Assembly (NCBI GenBank): GCA_020555865.1
Contig: JAJCJJ010000002.1
Location: 310,001 to 374,000, forward strand
Length of the DNA: 64,000 bases
Direction of reading: 5' to 3'
Source of the DNA: a bacterium 210917-DFI.7.65
GTDB lineage: Bacteria; Bacillota; Clostridia; Oscillospirales; Oscillospiraceae
Made by a program: the position numbers and the translations under genes. Shown piece after piece: positions 55,789-64,000 of the stretch. Each line of letters starts with the position of its first letter. Position 1 is the stretch's first letter. Below the pieces are notes generated by a model, which was not told the origin of the DNA, did not search any database, and was given only the letters and a program-made list of their open reading frames with translations.

Positions 55789-56076
55789 TCAGTCTTCGGG
55801 TTTATAATTGGGCAGAATGGTTTCCACTTCCACATGGGGACGGGGAATCACATGGACGCTGACCAGTTCGCCAACACGCTGTGCCGCCGCTGCACCGGCA
55901 TCCGTTGCTGCCTTAACCGCACCGACATCGCCGCGAACCATCACGGTCACCAGGCCGCCGCCGATGTGCTCTTTGCCGATCAGGGTGACATTGGCGGCCT
56001 TGACCATGGCATCCGCCGCTTCAATCGAGCCGATCAGACCCTTTGTTTCAATCATTCCAAGTGCATCATATTTCAT
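55789..56076 (-). CDS. BMC-H shell protein (PduA/EutM-like)
   Basis: 95 aa. AAGGAGG before ATG 56076. Complete BMC domain with [20 protein letters not shown] and [21 protein letters not shown], pore loop KEHIGGG. Forms hexagonal shell tiles. Its N-terminal 83 residues differ from the upstream paralogue in only a few positions, but the two DNA sequences differ at many silent sites, so the pair is old and under strong selection. Confidence 0.95.
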   Translation of the reverse strand: MKYDALGMIETKGLIGSIEAADAMVKAANVTLIGKEHIGGGLVTVMVRGDVGAVKAATDAGAAAAQRVGELVSVHVIPRPHVEVETILPNYKPED

Positions 56077-56105
56077 GATTTTTCCTCCTTTTGTACTGCG
56101 GCCAC

Positions 56106-56765
56106 TCAAGCCTGCTCATAAAATGTACGGAACGCTTCCAGCAGCTCACCCTTCGCAATCCGTTTCAAATTCCGGTCGGTCAGAGTATGCTCCGGATATT
56201 CCTTGGCCAGTTCACGCAGTTCCGCCAAGCGCAGGAATGTGATTTCAGACATTGCCTGTTCTATCCCTTCGCTTTGGAGGATCGCTTCCAGCTTCTGACG
56301 CGTCATCGGATTTTCCGCAGCGTCGGTTTCCTCCGGCACCGCTGCAGTGTTCTCTGCCTGCTCTTCCGTTGTTTCCAATTCCTCCGCTGACGTCTGTTCC
56401 GGCTCTGTCGGTTCTTCAGGCTCCGTTGCCGCCTCTACCACCTCGTCAGTGCTTTCCGGCTCCTGCGGCCCGTCATCCTCATCGTCGGGCCCCTCCGGAC
56501 TGTGCGGCAGAATCGACTCCACTTCCATATGAGGACGCGGAATCACATGTACGCTGATCAGTTCACCGACACGCTGCGCTGCAGCTGCACCGGCGTCGGT
56601 CGCTGCCTTCACCGCGCCGACATCACCACGGACCATTACGGTCACCAGCGCGCCTCCAATATGCTCTTTGCCGATCAAGGTGACGTTGGCCGCTTTAACC
56701 ATAGCATCTGCTGCTTCAATCGAGCCGATCAAACCCTTTGTTTCAATCATACCCAATGCCTGCAT
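56106..56765 (-). CDS. BMC-H shell protein with acidic linker and C-terminal helical domain
   Basis: 219 aa. Residues 1-87 are a standard BMC-H domain (pore KEHIGGA). Residues ~88-153 are an acidic linker (mostly Glu, Pro, Thr, Asp). Residues ~154-219 form a helical domain, [15 protein letters not shown]...KGELLEAF, resembling Rho-N/SAP-type nucleic-acid or protein-binding motifs. In Eut systems EutK also has a BMC plus C-terminal domain. The tail should point into the lumen or outside and could recruit cargo. Confidence 0.9.
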   Translation of the reverse strand: MQALGMIETKGLIGSIEAADAMVKAANVTLIGKEHIGGALVTVMVRGDVGAVKAATDAGAAAAQRVGELISVHVIPRPHMEVESILPHSPEGPDDEDDGPQEPESTDEVVEAATEPEEPTEPEQTSAEELETTEEQAENTAAVPEETDAAENPMTRQKLEAILQSEGIEQAMSEITFLRLAELRELAKEYPEHTLTDRNLKRIAKGELLEAFRTFYEQA

Positions 56766-56802
56766 CCTGTTTCACCTCCATCTCGGCTGTCTTTTTATCC
56801 GG

Positions 56803-56830
56803 GGGGCAGTTTTGTTTCCAAAACTGCCCC
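56803..56830 (-). other. Intercistronic hairpin
   Basis: GGGGCAGTTTTG paired with CAAAACTGCCCC, 4-base loop, no T-run, between the EutT-like and BMC-H genes. Likely mRNA processing or stability element that separates shell-gene levels from upstream genes. Confidence 0.5.
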
Positions 56831-56845
56831 ATGTTGTCTCTATCC

Positions 56846-57568
56846 TTATTTCTGCATCTTCTGGCACAGCGTGCCGCCGATGGTCTTGTGGATCATCTGC
56901 GAGAATAAATTGATCAAATACGCAATATGAACTTTCTGCGTCTGTGTCAGCATGTCTGCGTTCTCATAGTAAAACCGATAGGTTTCCCCTCTCAGATAAT
57001 GCAGCGCAGCAGCTTCCGTGCCGTGGTTTGCAAGAAGGATCGCCCGAGTCATATGAAAACATTCCCTATGGGGTTGTTTCAGATCCTCTGCGGTCATGCC
57101 GCTGCAAGTACCCGGCACCAAGATGTTGATCGCGCTGCCCTCTTCAATGCTGCACAGGCTGCACTCCATATCAAAAATCTCATTGGCGAGGATTTGATTT
57201 TGTGCGTACAGTTCCGTCGCCTGTTTCAAATACAGCGCCTGGAGCGCACAAAAACGGCCTTTGAGTTTCTCATTGCAGAGATTGGGATCCGGTGCGGCAG
57301 TGTCGTCGCACACCGGCGTGGCACTGGGTGCTGTTTCCTTGGGCTCAGCGGGCGTCGGCGCATCAGCGCTGTATTCCTCTGTCCCATCGATCCGGATCGT
57401 GGCGGTTTTGGACGGTTTCACGTCCGCCGGATCCACGATGGAAATCTGACGGTCCGCCAGAAACTGCCGGGCACCGGGCGTCAGCCGTTCTCCCTCAACC
57501 AGCGTAAAGCTTTCAAAGGCTTGCTTGCCATACAAATCACGCAGGTTCTGTTCTGTAATGTAAATCAT
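56846..57568 (-). CDS. EutT-like cobalamin adenosyltransferase
   Basis: 240 aa. ATG 57568 overlaps the EutP stop (ATGA) and has AGGAGG. Residues 1-50 match the EutT/BMC N-terminal module (YITEQNLRDLY, ERLTPGARQFLADRQI). Residues ~90-240 form a helical domain with CSLC near the middle, comparable to the Cys-rich metal motif of EutT but with only a CxxC. A variable Pro/Ala/Thr linker lies between. It is expected to make or repair adenosylcobalamin inside the BMC system; the reduced motif leaves some doubt. Confidence 0.7.
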   Translation of the reverse strand: MIYITEQNLRDLYGKQAFESFTLVEGERLTPGARQFLADRQISIVDPADVKPSKTATIRIDGTEEYSADAPTPAEPKETAPSATPVCDDTAAPDPNLCNEKLKGRFCALQALYLKQATELYAQNQILANEIFDMECSLCSIEEGSAINILVPGTCSGMTAEDLKQPHRECFHMTRAILLANHGTEAAALHYLRGETYRFYYENADMLTQTQKVHIAYLINLFSQMIHKTIGGTLCQKMQK

Positions 57569-58038
57569 CGGCATCCTCCTTTCTTCAAAAATCGCTCTTC
57601 CCAGATCGCCTTAATGCGTTCCGTCAAAGCGTCCATTCCCTGCCCACTCAGGACGGAAATTTCGTAATAAGGTTCTTCCACACCTGCAGCCCGTAGCTCC
57701 GCACGGCAGTGCTCCATATCTTCAGCACCCAGATCCGCTTTGGTGATTACACCCAGAACCGGAATGCGGAATACTTTCGAAAATCCCGGCGGATAGCTTC
57801 GCTTGCGTGCCGTTGGATCACACAACATCAACATACAATAGGCGTCTTGCTGTGCGGCAATCAAATGCTTGTGCATATCGTTACTCTCCACATAAGAACC
57901 GGGCACATCCAGCGTATTCCTTCCATATACCATATGCGGCGTACGCTTGGGCGGCGTGTCAATTTCATTGAGATAATTGGCCAACAGCGTTTTCCCGGAT
58001 TCTCTGGCGCCTAAAATCATAATGCGTTTTTTCTTCAT
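57565..58038 (-). CDS. eutP: EutP/PduV-type small GTPase
   Basis: 157 aa. P-loop GARESGKT near residue 9 (GxxxxGKT pattern), then DVPGSY and the base motif TKAD. EutP/PduV are accessory to BMC positioning or acetate kinase-like activity. ATGA overlap with the EutS gene. Confidence 0.88.
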   Translation of the reverse strand: MKKKRIMILGARESGKTLLANYLNEIDTPPKRTPHMVYGRNTLDVPGSYVESNDMHKHLIAAQQDAYCMLMLCDPTARKRSYPPGFSKVFRIPVLGVITKADLGAEDMEHCRAELRAAGVEEPYYEISVLSGQGMDALTERIKAIWEERFLKKGGCR

Positions 58039-58388
58039 GTCTTCGTTACCGGCACGACATCAAACTGCAAAATGGTCTTCAATTTCTCCGTAACGGCTTT
58101 AAGCGCGGTTTCCACACTTTGCACATCGCCCATAATCACAACGGAACCGGTAAAGCGGTCCAGAAACCCGATATCCACATCCGCAGCTTTCACTGCAATA
58201 TCTGCGGCTATCATAGATGTCTCATAGGGCGAGAGCGTCAGGATTCCGATGGCGCCGCCCTCTTCAATTCCCAGCGATTCATAAATGCTGGGAATTGGAG
58301 AGGCAATTACATGCGCAATCGTAACCTGTTTGCCAGGTACGGATTCTTCAATAATTCGATTAACGGATTCCACCAGAGAGGTCACCAC
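58035..58388 (-). CDS. eutS: EutS/PduU-type circularly permuted BMC shell protein
   Basis: 117 aa from GTG 58388; GTG 58373 is closer to the family N-terminus and equally possible. VPGKQVTIAHVIASP, GAIGILTLSPYETSMIAADIAVKAADVDIGFLDRFTG are diagnostic (split here only for reading). Forms the bowl-shaped hexamer with a beta-barrel cap. Overlaps the EutL gene. Confidence 0.92.
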   Translation of the reverse strand: MVTSLVESVNRIIEESVPGKQVTIAHVIASPIPSIYESLGIEEGGAIGILTLSPYETSMIAADIAVKAADVDIGFLDRFTGSVVIMGDVQSVETALKAVTEKLKTILQFDVVPVTKT

Positions 58389-59046
58389 CCGGCAGCTGCT
58401 GCAACGGATGGTCTGCTACATATTGAACGGCTTTGGCAAACGCCTCGCCAGCGGCACGGCATGCGGACTGCTCACCCTTGAGGATGCCGCCGCCGCAGTT
58501 GGTGTAGGTAGGCGGTGCCCAGAATGCAGCAACTTCCACCTCCGCCGCTTTCAAGGCGGCGTCCATCGCATACATGGATTCGTTGGGCGGCGCAATCACA
58601 TACAGCAGTGCTTCGCCTTCCTTCACCGTCGAAATCTGGGGCCAATAGGTCCCGGAACGGCTGATCACATGCGAAATATAAGCAATGGAGTCATCTTCAT
58701 TGCAGCTGACAAAATAGGCATCGTTTTCCACAACATGATGAATGATTTTGAAAGCACTGACGATATCTTCCGGATTCGGGGCGGAAAATGCACCGTAGAA
58801 TTCACCGCTCAGTTTGAAGCTGGCATTCGCAGCACCAGCATACAGCGCAGTGGCGTGTACGATCTGAATGTCTGTGCTCTTACTTGCCTCATCCATTCCG
58901 ATATAGCAGACATCATCGCAGTCCGCTGTAAAAATGCCAAGGCTTCTGTGCCCTTCCGGGATGGGGAACTGCTTTCTGTACTGTTCATTCATGTTCGGGA
59001 TAATTTTCTCGCTGAGGATCTTCGACCTTAAAATATCGCCTTTCAT
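58360..59046 (-). CDS. eutL: EutL-type tandem BMC (trimeric) shell protein
   Basis: 228 aa. SLGIFTADCDDVCYIGMDEASKSTDI and the closing TNCGGGILKGEQSACRAAGEAF are close to EutL. The two BMC halves form a gated pore for large cofactors or substrates. GAGGATG ribosome site before ATG 59046. Confidence 0.92.
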   Translation of the reverse strand: MKGDILRSKILSEKIIPNMNEQYRKQFPIPEGHRSLGIFTADCDDVCYIGMDEASKSTDIQIVHATALYAGAANASFKLSGEFYGAFSAPNPEDIVSAFKIIHHVVENDAYFVSCNEDDSIAYISHVISRSGTYWPQISTVKEGEALLYVIAPPNESMYAMDAALKAAEVEVAAFWAPPTYTNCGGGILKGEQSACRAAGEAFAKAVQYVADHPLQQLPGGDLSGGIR

Positions 59047-59064
59047 ACTCTCATCCTCTTATCC

Positions 59065-59328
59065 TTAAAACTCGTATTTCTTGATCTTCTCGTGCACGAT
59101 CCAGTGGGTGTGCAGACCCTTGGGGCAGAAGAACAGGTCACCGGGACGAACCGTGACTTCACCGCCGGGATAACGGAGCGTTGCGCAGCCATAGATAACC
59201 AGAGCGGTTTCATTGTGATCATAGTCAAAATCAAACTCGCAGGGATCGCTTTCCCAAGTGATTTCTTTGCTGATATACTCGATTTCGCCTTCGGTGGGCT
59301 TTCTTACCAGGATTTCCAGATTTTGCAT
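59065..59328 (-). CDS. EutQ-type cupin
   Basis: 87 aa, only the cupin barrel of EutQ: LEILVRKPTEGEIEYI, then RPGDLFFCPKGLHTHW with a His that could hold metal. The longer N-terminal acetate-kinase-like part of EutQ is missing. Role in BMC metabolism unknown. Confidence 0.8.
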   Translation of the reverse strand: MQNLEILVRKPTEGEIEYISKEITWESDPCEFDFDYDHNETALVIYGCATLRYPGGEVTVRPGDLFFCPKGLHTHWIVHEKIKKYEF

Positions 59329-59361
59329 AGTTCTCTTCTCCTTTTCAGTCAGATATCAATT

Positions 59362-60018
59362 TCATGCACGCTCTTTTTTGACAATGCGGATATGCGATTG
59401 ATCCGTCATTCCCAGAGCATTAGCTTCTTCCGTATCCAGATGGCACTCCAGTCTGGAATTGTTATTGGCGCGAATCACAACGTCGTGGAGCAAACCCGCA
59501 CGTGTGCCCTCGCACTCAAGGTCGACAATCTCTCCGTCCGTCACACCGAACCGCGCTGCGTCCTCGCAGGTCATATGGATATGCCGCTGCGCAATCATAA
59601 CGCCTTCCGGGATCTGTACGCTGCCTTTCGGTCCAATCAGGGTGATCCCGGGCGTTCCTCCCAGCACACCGGACATGCGTACTTCGCCTTTAACACCGAG
59701 CTTAAACGTATCGCCCGCCAAGATCTCGACCTGTGTTTGCTTACGTACCGGTCCGAGCACCCGAACTTTCTCAATTGCCCCTTTAGGGCCGCAGATTGTC
59801 AGAGTCTCTTTGCATGCATACTGGCCCGGCTGTACCAGATCCTTGATGTTGTTCAGCTGGTAACCAGCCCCGAACAGCTTCTCCAGATCCTGCTGAGACA
59901 GGTGAATATGCCGGTTCGAGATTCCCAAGGGAATTGCGCCAGGGCCGCCGCTTTCATTCTGTACACGGCTCACTGCCGCAGCAATCATGCGCAGCAATTC
60001 TTCGCACTGTACATCCAT
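59362..60018 (-). CDS. pduL: Phosphate propanoyl/acetyltransferase PduL
   Basis: 218 aa. Two signature metal regions NRHIHLS and QRHIHMT, Zn-binding His residues, and GDTFKLGVKG. It converts acyl-CoA to acyl-phosphate and recycles CoA inside the compartment. The N-terminal ~25 residues are helix-like, consistent with an encapsulation peptide. Confidence 0.93.
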   Translation of the reverse strand: MDVQCEELLRMIAAAVSRVQNESGGPGAIPLGISNRHIHLSQQDLEKLFGAGYQLNNIKDLVQPGQYACKETLTICGPKGAIEKVRVLGPVRKQTQVEILAGDTFKLGVKGEVRMSGVLGGTPGITLIGPKGSVQIPEGVMIAQRHIHMTCEDAARFGVTDGEIVDLECEGTRAGLLHDVVIRANNNSRLECHLDTEEANALGMTDQSHIRIVKKERA

Positions 60019-60038
60019 CGTGCTCTTCCCTCCGTTTC

Positions 60039-61625
60039 TCAGCGCATGTTCTTAGCCACTTCGTGGATGATTTTGCGCAGTTCTTCTTCATTGATGGAAA
60101 TGCCGCCCGCCTGGTTCTTGCCGGTGCAGCAGCCCACGCTGATCGCATTCTGTCCGGGCGTCGCCAGCACGCTTTCCAGCGTTGCACCGCCGCAGCAGCT
60201 GCTGCCCTTTTCTGCTTTGACCTGATCCAGCAGCTCTTTGAGCTTCGGATTGACCTGCAGGATGGAATCCACATTGCGGATAGGATAGACAACTTTCTTG
60301 ATATTGATCAACTGCAACGGAGTCACATTCTCAGAGGTAGCGCTGCCGCCGCAGGTGCCGCAGCCCAAAGTGAACGCAGGCGCAAGACCGGTGCACATAC
60401 CCGTACCGCCCTGGCTGCCGCCAACGTTGATGAGGATGCGGGATGCAGGCTTGATGGAAAACGCCTTCGCAACCTCCGGGTTCTCCGTATGGACGCTCAT
60501 GGTGTGGCCAATGCCGTTTTCAAGCAGCTTGAAGCTCAGCTCACAGGCCTCGTTGCAATCCTTCACCACATAGAATGCCAACACGGTAGTCAGCTTTTCA
60601 TAAGAGAGCGGATAAGCGGGGCCAACGCCATCCTGCTTACCCAAAAGCACCTTGGTGCCGTCGGGAACTGCAACACCGGCAGCATCTGCAATATACTTTG
60701 CACTTCTGCCGACGAACTTGGCATTCATGGAAGTACCGTTCTTGAAGAGCAGCTTGCATACCTTGGCCGTTTCATCGGCTGTCATGAAGTAGCCGCCTTG
60801 GGCGCGGAATTCATCCATCACCTGGTTGGCAATGCACTCATCCACCACAACAGACTGTTCTGAAGCGCAGATCGTACCGTTATCAAAGGTCTTACTGCCG
60901 ATAATATCTGCCACGGACTGGCGGATATTCGCGCTGCGCTCAATGTAGGAAGGCGAGTTGCCCGCGCCCACGCCCAGAGCCGGCTTTCCGGCGCTGTATG
61001 CGGCCTTGACCATACCAGGACCGCCGGTAGCAATAATCATGCTGACTTCCTTTGCATGCATCAGCTCATTGGTCGATTCCATGGTGGGGGTTTCCACACA
61101 CTGGATGACATTCTTCGGCGCGCCGGCTTCCTCGGCCGCCTGGGCCATCAGATCCGCAGCCAACTTGGTGCACTTGAACGCGGAAGGATGGGGCGCAAAC
61201 ACGATCGCATCTCTTGCTTTCATGGCAATCATTGCTTTATAAATTGCCGTAGAAGTCGGGTTCGTGGAAGGCACAATGCCCATGACCAAGCCCATAGGCT
61301 CTGCCACAGAGGTGACCTTGTTGGCAGTATCCTGCGCCACTACACCGATGGTTTTCATGTCCTTGATATAGTTATAAACGAACTGCCCTGCCAGATAGTT
61401 TTTAAAGACCTTATCTTCTACCTTGCCGAAACCAGTCTCTTCCACTGCCATCTTGGCCAGGATAATGGCATTGTCAATGGCTTTTTTAACCATGTTGCGC
61501 AGAATACGGTCGACCTGCTCTTCGGTGTAATTCGCAAACTGCTGTGCAGCAATTTTGCCCTGTCTTGCCAGGACTCTTGCTTCCTGAATGGACTGTACGT
61601 CTTTATCCAATGTTTCCAGCTTCAT
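60039..61625 (-). CDS. BMC CoA-acylating aldehyde dehydrogenase (EutE/PduP type)
   Basis: 528 aa. AAAGGAG before the ATG. Catalytic Cys253 in DNGTICASEQS; NAD loop GIVPSTNPTSTAIYK. A C-terminal extension after ~475 carries two Cys-Cys pairs (SCCGG, GCCTG) and a final amphipathic helix ISINEEELRKIIHEVAKNMR that looks like an encapsulation peptide. It makes acyl-CoA plus NADH from aldehyde. C-terminal peptides are known mostly from glycyl-radical BMCs, while Eut enzymes carry theirs at the N-terminus. Confidence 0.94.
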   Translation of the reverse strand: MKLETLDKDVQSIQEARVLARQGKIAAQQFANYTEEQVDRILRNMVKKAIDNAIILAKMAVEETGFGKVEDKVFKNYLAGQFVYNYIKDMKTIGVVAQDTANKVTSVAEPMGLVMGIVPSTNPTSTAIYKAMIAMKARDAIVFAPHPSAFKCTKLAADLMAQAAEEAGAPKNVIQCVETPTMESTNELMHAKEVSMIIATGGPGMVKAAYSAGKPALGVGAGNSPSYIERSANIRQSVADIIGSKTFDNGTICASEQSVVVDECIANQVMDEFRAQGGYFMTADETAKVCKLLFKNGTSMNAKFVGRSAKYIADAAGVAVPDGTKVLLGKQDGVGPAYPLSYEKLTTVLAFYVVKDCNEACELSFKLLENGIGHTMSVHTENPEVAKAFSIKPASRILINVGGSQGGTGMCTGLAPAFTLGCGTCGGSATSENVTPLQLINIKKVVYPIRNVDSILQVNPKLKELLDQVKAEKGSSCCGGATLESVLATPGQNAISVGCCTGKNQAGGISINEEELRKIIHEVAKNMR

Positions 61626-61655
61626 ACTTGGTCTCCTTTTTCTATAAACTCAAAT

Positions 61656-62204
61656 TTACATCAGCGACTGAATCAAAACCGGCGAGGGAGACGGAATCAC
61701 TTCAAAGTTTACCATCAAACCCTTGCTCTGCACAATTTCCTTGCCGGCGTCCGTACCGGATTTTACGGCCGCCACATCACCCGTATAGGTGAAGAAAGAC
61801 TTTCCGCCCAAACCGTTGCCCAGACGCAGTTCAACGCCGTCCAGATCCGCCGCCTTAAGAATCGCATCTGCGGTTTCCAGCATAGCAGCAATGGAAAACG
61901 ACTCCATGATTCCCAGGGCATTGATCCCTTCGGTGCAGGTGGCTCCGGTAATGGCCGGGAACACCTGAGGATGGACGTTCGGGATCACCATAGAGTCAAT
62001 GTAATATTCACCGGCTTCCCGCTCTCCCGTTTCAATCGAAGTCTTCACAGCCGCCACGTCGCCATGCACAATGGCCACATACTTTCCAGGGCAGGATGTG
62101 CTTGCGGTAACGACTTCCACTTCGGAGACCTTGACCATTTGGTCCGCCGCATAAATGCCGCGCGCAATGCTGGAAAACTCCACCATTCCAATCGCTCTCT
62201 GCAT
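61656..62204 (-). CDS. PduT-like tandem BMC shell protein with pore cysteine
   Basis: 182 aa from ATG 62204 (GGAGGA). Two BMC domains. Cys38 lies in STSCPGKY, at the position that holds the [4Fe-4S] cluster in the centre of PduT trimers. It would carry electrons across the shell. Encoded next to its partner PduS. Confidence 0.92.
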   Translation of the reverse strand: MQRAIGMVEFSSIARGIYAADQMVKVSEVEVVTASTSCPGKYVAIVHGDVAAVKTSIETGEREAGEYYIDSMVIPNVHPQVFPAITGATCTEGINALGIMESFSIAAMLETADAILKAADLDGVELRLGNGLGGKSFFTYTGDVAAVKSGTDAGKEIVQSKGLMVNFEVIPSPSPVLIQSLM

Positions 62205-62208
62205 TTCC

Positions 62209-63534
62209 TTATCCTCCAATCTCAATATATCTGTCTGTAATGCTCAGCACCTTGCCGCTGATGGACGCATGAATTGGTGCTCCCAGTTTACCTTCCTGGA
62301 TCTTTCCGATCATCTGGCCGGCTTCCACATGGTCGCCCACCGCAACAACCGGCTCGCACGGAGCGCCCACACACTGGCCCAGCGCGATATGAACGTTGTT
62401 TACCTTCAAGTCGGTATCCACCATCGGAGCCTTGCAATCATAGGCTGTCAGACCCAATCTGGCCACCAGACGTTTGCTCGGAACCTTCCGGTATTCCCGC
62501 GCCGCTCTGGTTTCATACTCTTCCGTCTTGCGCTCATAACGCAGCTTCTGTTCCATAACCTCGTTGCGGAAGCGGAGATTATTCAATCTCGGATGCAATC
62601 CTGCAGGGCAGGAGAAATATTCACAGAGGTTGCACTGGCAACACAACAGTGCATTGAGCTTACCGCCTACTTCATCAATGTTGTAGCCGCCGATGCGCAT
62701 CAGCTTATGCGGCTGCATATCATGCCCCAGAAGATAACGGGGACACAGATCCGTGCACATGCGGCACTGCTCACAGGCGGAGCGGTTGACCCGCCGGGCT
62801 GCTTCCATAGTGCAGCTCTTCTTCTGAATCAGCGGATGATCCTTGGGAAGAATGATAAACCCTTTGTTCTTTTTGGTGATATAACCACTGTAATCGGTCA
62901 GCAGCGGTCCCATCATCGGGCCACCGTCAATGACCGCATAATCTTCAAAATTTTCAATGCCGGAAAGTTTCAGCACGTCCAGAATCGGCGTTCCCACCGG
63001 CACCTTAACGGTAACATGGTTCGGAATATCGCCAGCCAACGTGATATATTTTTCCGTTACGCTTTGTCCGTTGGCCGCTTTATATATATTCAGTGCCGTT
63101 TCCACATTGCAGACCACACAGCCCACATTGATCGGGATTCCGGCTTCGGGAACGATACGGCCCGTTGTTTCATATACCAAAACCTGCTCGTCACCAGCAG
63201 GATACATGTCCGGCAAAATGCCGATTTTCACATAATCCGAAAATCCAAGCGCCTGAATGCGCTCTTCCAAAATCGCAATAACATCCTTGTGCTTACCCTT
63301 GATGCCAATGATCGCCTGATCAGCGCCGACCAGGCGGCCAGCCATTTCAAAGCCTCGAATGACGTCATCCGGATAAAACTCCATCAACTGCTGGTCCACC
63401 CGCAGCAACGGTTCGCACTCGGCACCGTTGAGCAGAATATAATCCGCTTTGGCCGCCAGCTTAACATGTGTCGGGAATCCGGCGCCGCCTGCACCGATAA
63501 TCCCCGCATCCTTGATCATCTCTAACAATTCCAT
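62209..63534 (-). CDS. PduS/RnfC-like electron-transfer flavoprotein
   Basis: 441 aa from ATG 63534 (GGAGG upstream); an ATG four codons earlier is possible. N-terminal GAGGAGFPTHVKL (FMN/NADH), VINDGGPMMG-type SLBB region, and Fe-S motifs CEQCRMCTDLCP and CCQCNLCEYFSCP. The C-terminal biotinyl-like domain (VAVGDHVEAGQMIG) is as in PduS. It reduces corrinoid or hands electrons to PduT. It resembles rnfC in this same window. Confidence 0.93.
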   Translation of the reverse strand: MELLEMIKDAGIIGAGGAGFPTHVKLAAKADYILLNGAECEPLLRVDQQLMEFYPDDVIRGFEMAGRLVGADQAIIGIKGKHKDVIAILEERIQALGFSDYVKIGILPDMYPAGDEQVLVYETTGRIVPEAGIPINVGCVVCNVETALNIYKAANGQSVTEKYITLAGDIPNHVTVKVPVGTPILDVLKLSGIENFEDYAVIDGGPMMGPLLTDYSGYITKKNKGFIILPKDHPLIQKKSCTMEAARRVNRSACEQCRMCTDLCPRYLLGHDMQPHKLMRIGGYNIDEVGGKLNALLCCQCNLCEYFSCPAGLHPRLNNLRFRNEVMEQKLRYERKTEEYETRAAREYRKVPSKRLVARLGLTAYDCKAPMVDTDLKVNNVHIALGQCVGAPCEPVVAVGDHVEAGQMIGKIQEGKLGAPIHASISGKVLSITDRYIEIGG

Positions 63535-63546
63535 ACCTGCCTCCAT

Positions 63547-64000
63547 CTACATAATGATTTCTTTCGTGCAGCTTTTTGCAATTCCCAGCGGCGTCACAAA
63601 CATGGGGTTTTTGAGGGATAGGTCGGGATCCCGACGTACTTTTCCACAACATCTTCCACTCCGGTCAGGCAGCAGGTACCTCCGACCAGATAAATTTCTT
63701 CCACGTCATGCCCCGCAACACATCGTTTAATGATATCTGCCACTTTTTCAATCGTCGGTTTCAGAACCGGCAGCAATTCTTTGTGGTGTTTGGGATCTCT
63801 TTTATAATGCTCCGCTTCTTCAAAATCCAAATGCAACGCACCAGCAACCACAAGCGTGAAATGAGTTCCGCCGGTAGGCTCATCGATCACCTCGGTCACC
63901 ACACCGTCTTTCAGGATCGATATGCCGGTCGTTCCGCCGCCGATATCAACGACAGCGCCGTTTTTAATCTTCAGAATCGCATTGGCGGCCGTGGGCTCAT
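63547..64000 (-). CDS. eutJ: EutJ-type Hsp70-like chaperone, partial and frameshifted
   Basis: Runs off the right edge. The visible part has DIGGGTTGISIL, the DEPTGGTHFTLVVAGAL region, FEEAEHYKRDP and IYLVGGTCCLTG, all typical of EutJ. The reading frame then stops at 63594 after GIPTYPSKTP. A +1 frame continues PMFVTPLGIAKSC...KEIIM to a TAG at 63547-63549, exactly what the family C-terminus should be. Adding one A to the A5 run at 63608-63612 would restore it. Either a base is missing in the assembly or the gene is truncated. Confidence 0.85.

Overview
The window reads as a chromosomal segment of a gut-type anaerobic Clostridia, most likely an Oscillospiraceae relative (inference). The signs are a GC-rich coding style, a Spo0A-type regulator, an hrcA-grpE-dnaK-dnaJ heat-shock operon with a CIRCE element, an Rnf complex in the rnfCDGEAB order, a V/A-type ATPase, a butyryl-CoA-type CoA-transferase, and oxygen-defence proteins built from flavodiiron and rubredoxin modules. 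There is no rRNA, CRISPR array, intact insertion sequence or phage.

Layout. 1-4.9 kb (minus): a cobalamin-riboswitch operon with a NEAT-like protein, a BtuFCD-type ABC importer, a lipoprotein-anchored CbiK cobaltochelatase and the start of another exported protein. 5-7.2 kb: dCMP deaminase, a TauE/SafE transporter and a divergent Spo0A-like regulator. 7.4-15.8 kb: a complete nine-gene V/A-ATPase operon whose K subunit carries the Na+ ligand set. 16-23.2 kb: a DUF4015-type protein, rpiB, a PHP phosphatase and the heat-shock operon with CIRCE and a strong promoter. 23.4-25.5 kb: a flavin reductase-rubredoxin and a MATE exporter. 25.6-30.9 kb: rnfCDGEAB. 31.3-35.97 kb (plus): ilvB-ilvN-ilvC and a CcdA/TlpA redox pair. 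36-41 kb: small regulators and membrane proteins, including a low-GC TraX-like gene. 41-43.4 kb: a FadR-type regulator divergent from ilvD, with an operator in the shared promoter. 43.4-46.4 kb: SMR transporter, DUF975 protein, Bcp and YaaA. 46.7-47.2 kb: two tRNA-Ser and one tRNA-Pro. 47.4-49.4 kb: a small AT-rich accessory patch and a self-contained XRE operon. 49.6-54.1 kb: an SDR, a five-module flavodiiron protein and a CoA-transferase.

54.4 kb to the right edge (minus) is a bacterial microcompartment (BMC) operon: EutJ, PduS-like, PduT-like, aldehyde dehydrogenase, PduL, EutQ-type cupin, EutL, EutS, EutP, EutT-like, two BMC-H proteins, a PAS protein and a DUF4125 protein. It mixes Eut-type and Pdu/GRM-type parts. 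The signature enzyme must lie beyond position 64000, so the substrate is not known from this window.

How it fits together. Rnf would couple ferredoxin/NAD to an ion gradient that the ATPase uses, probably Na+. The BMC would turn an aldehyde into acyl-phosphate, with electrons passing the shell through PduT/PduS. A CoA-transferase lies next to it. The cobalamin uptake operon and the EutT-like protein suggest a B12 demand. The most unusual items are the hybrid BMC locus with a shell protein carrying a SAP/Rho-N-like tail, the extracytoplasmic CbiK, the predicted Na+ specificity of the ATPase, and three small regulators with clear operator repeats.
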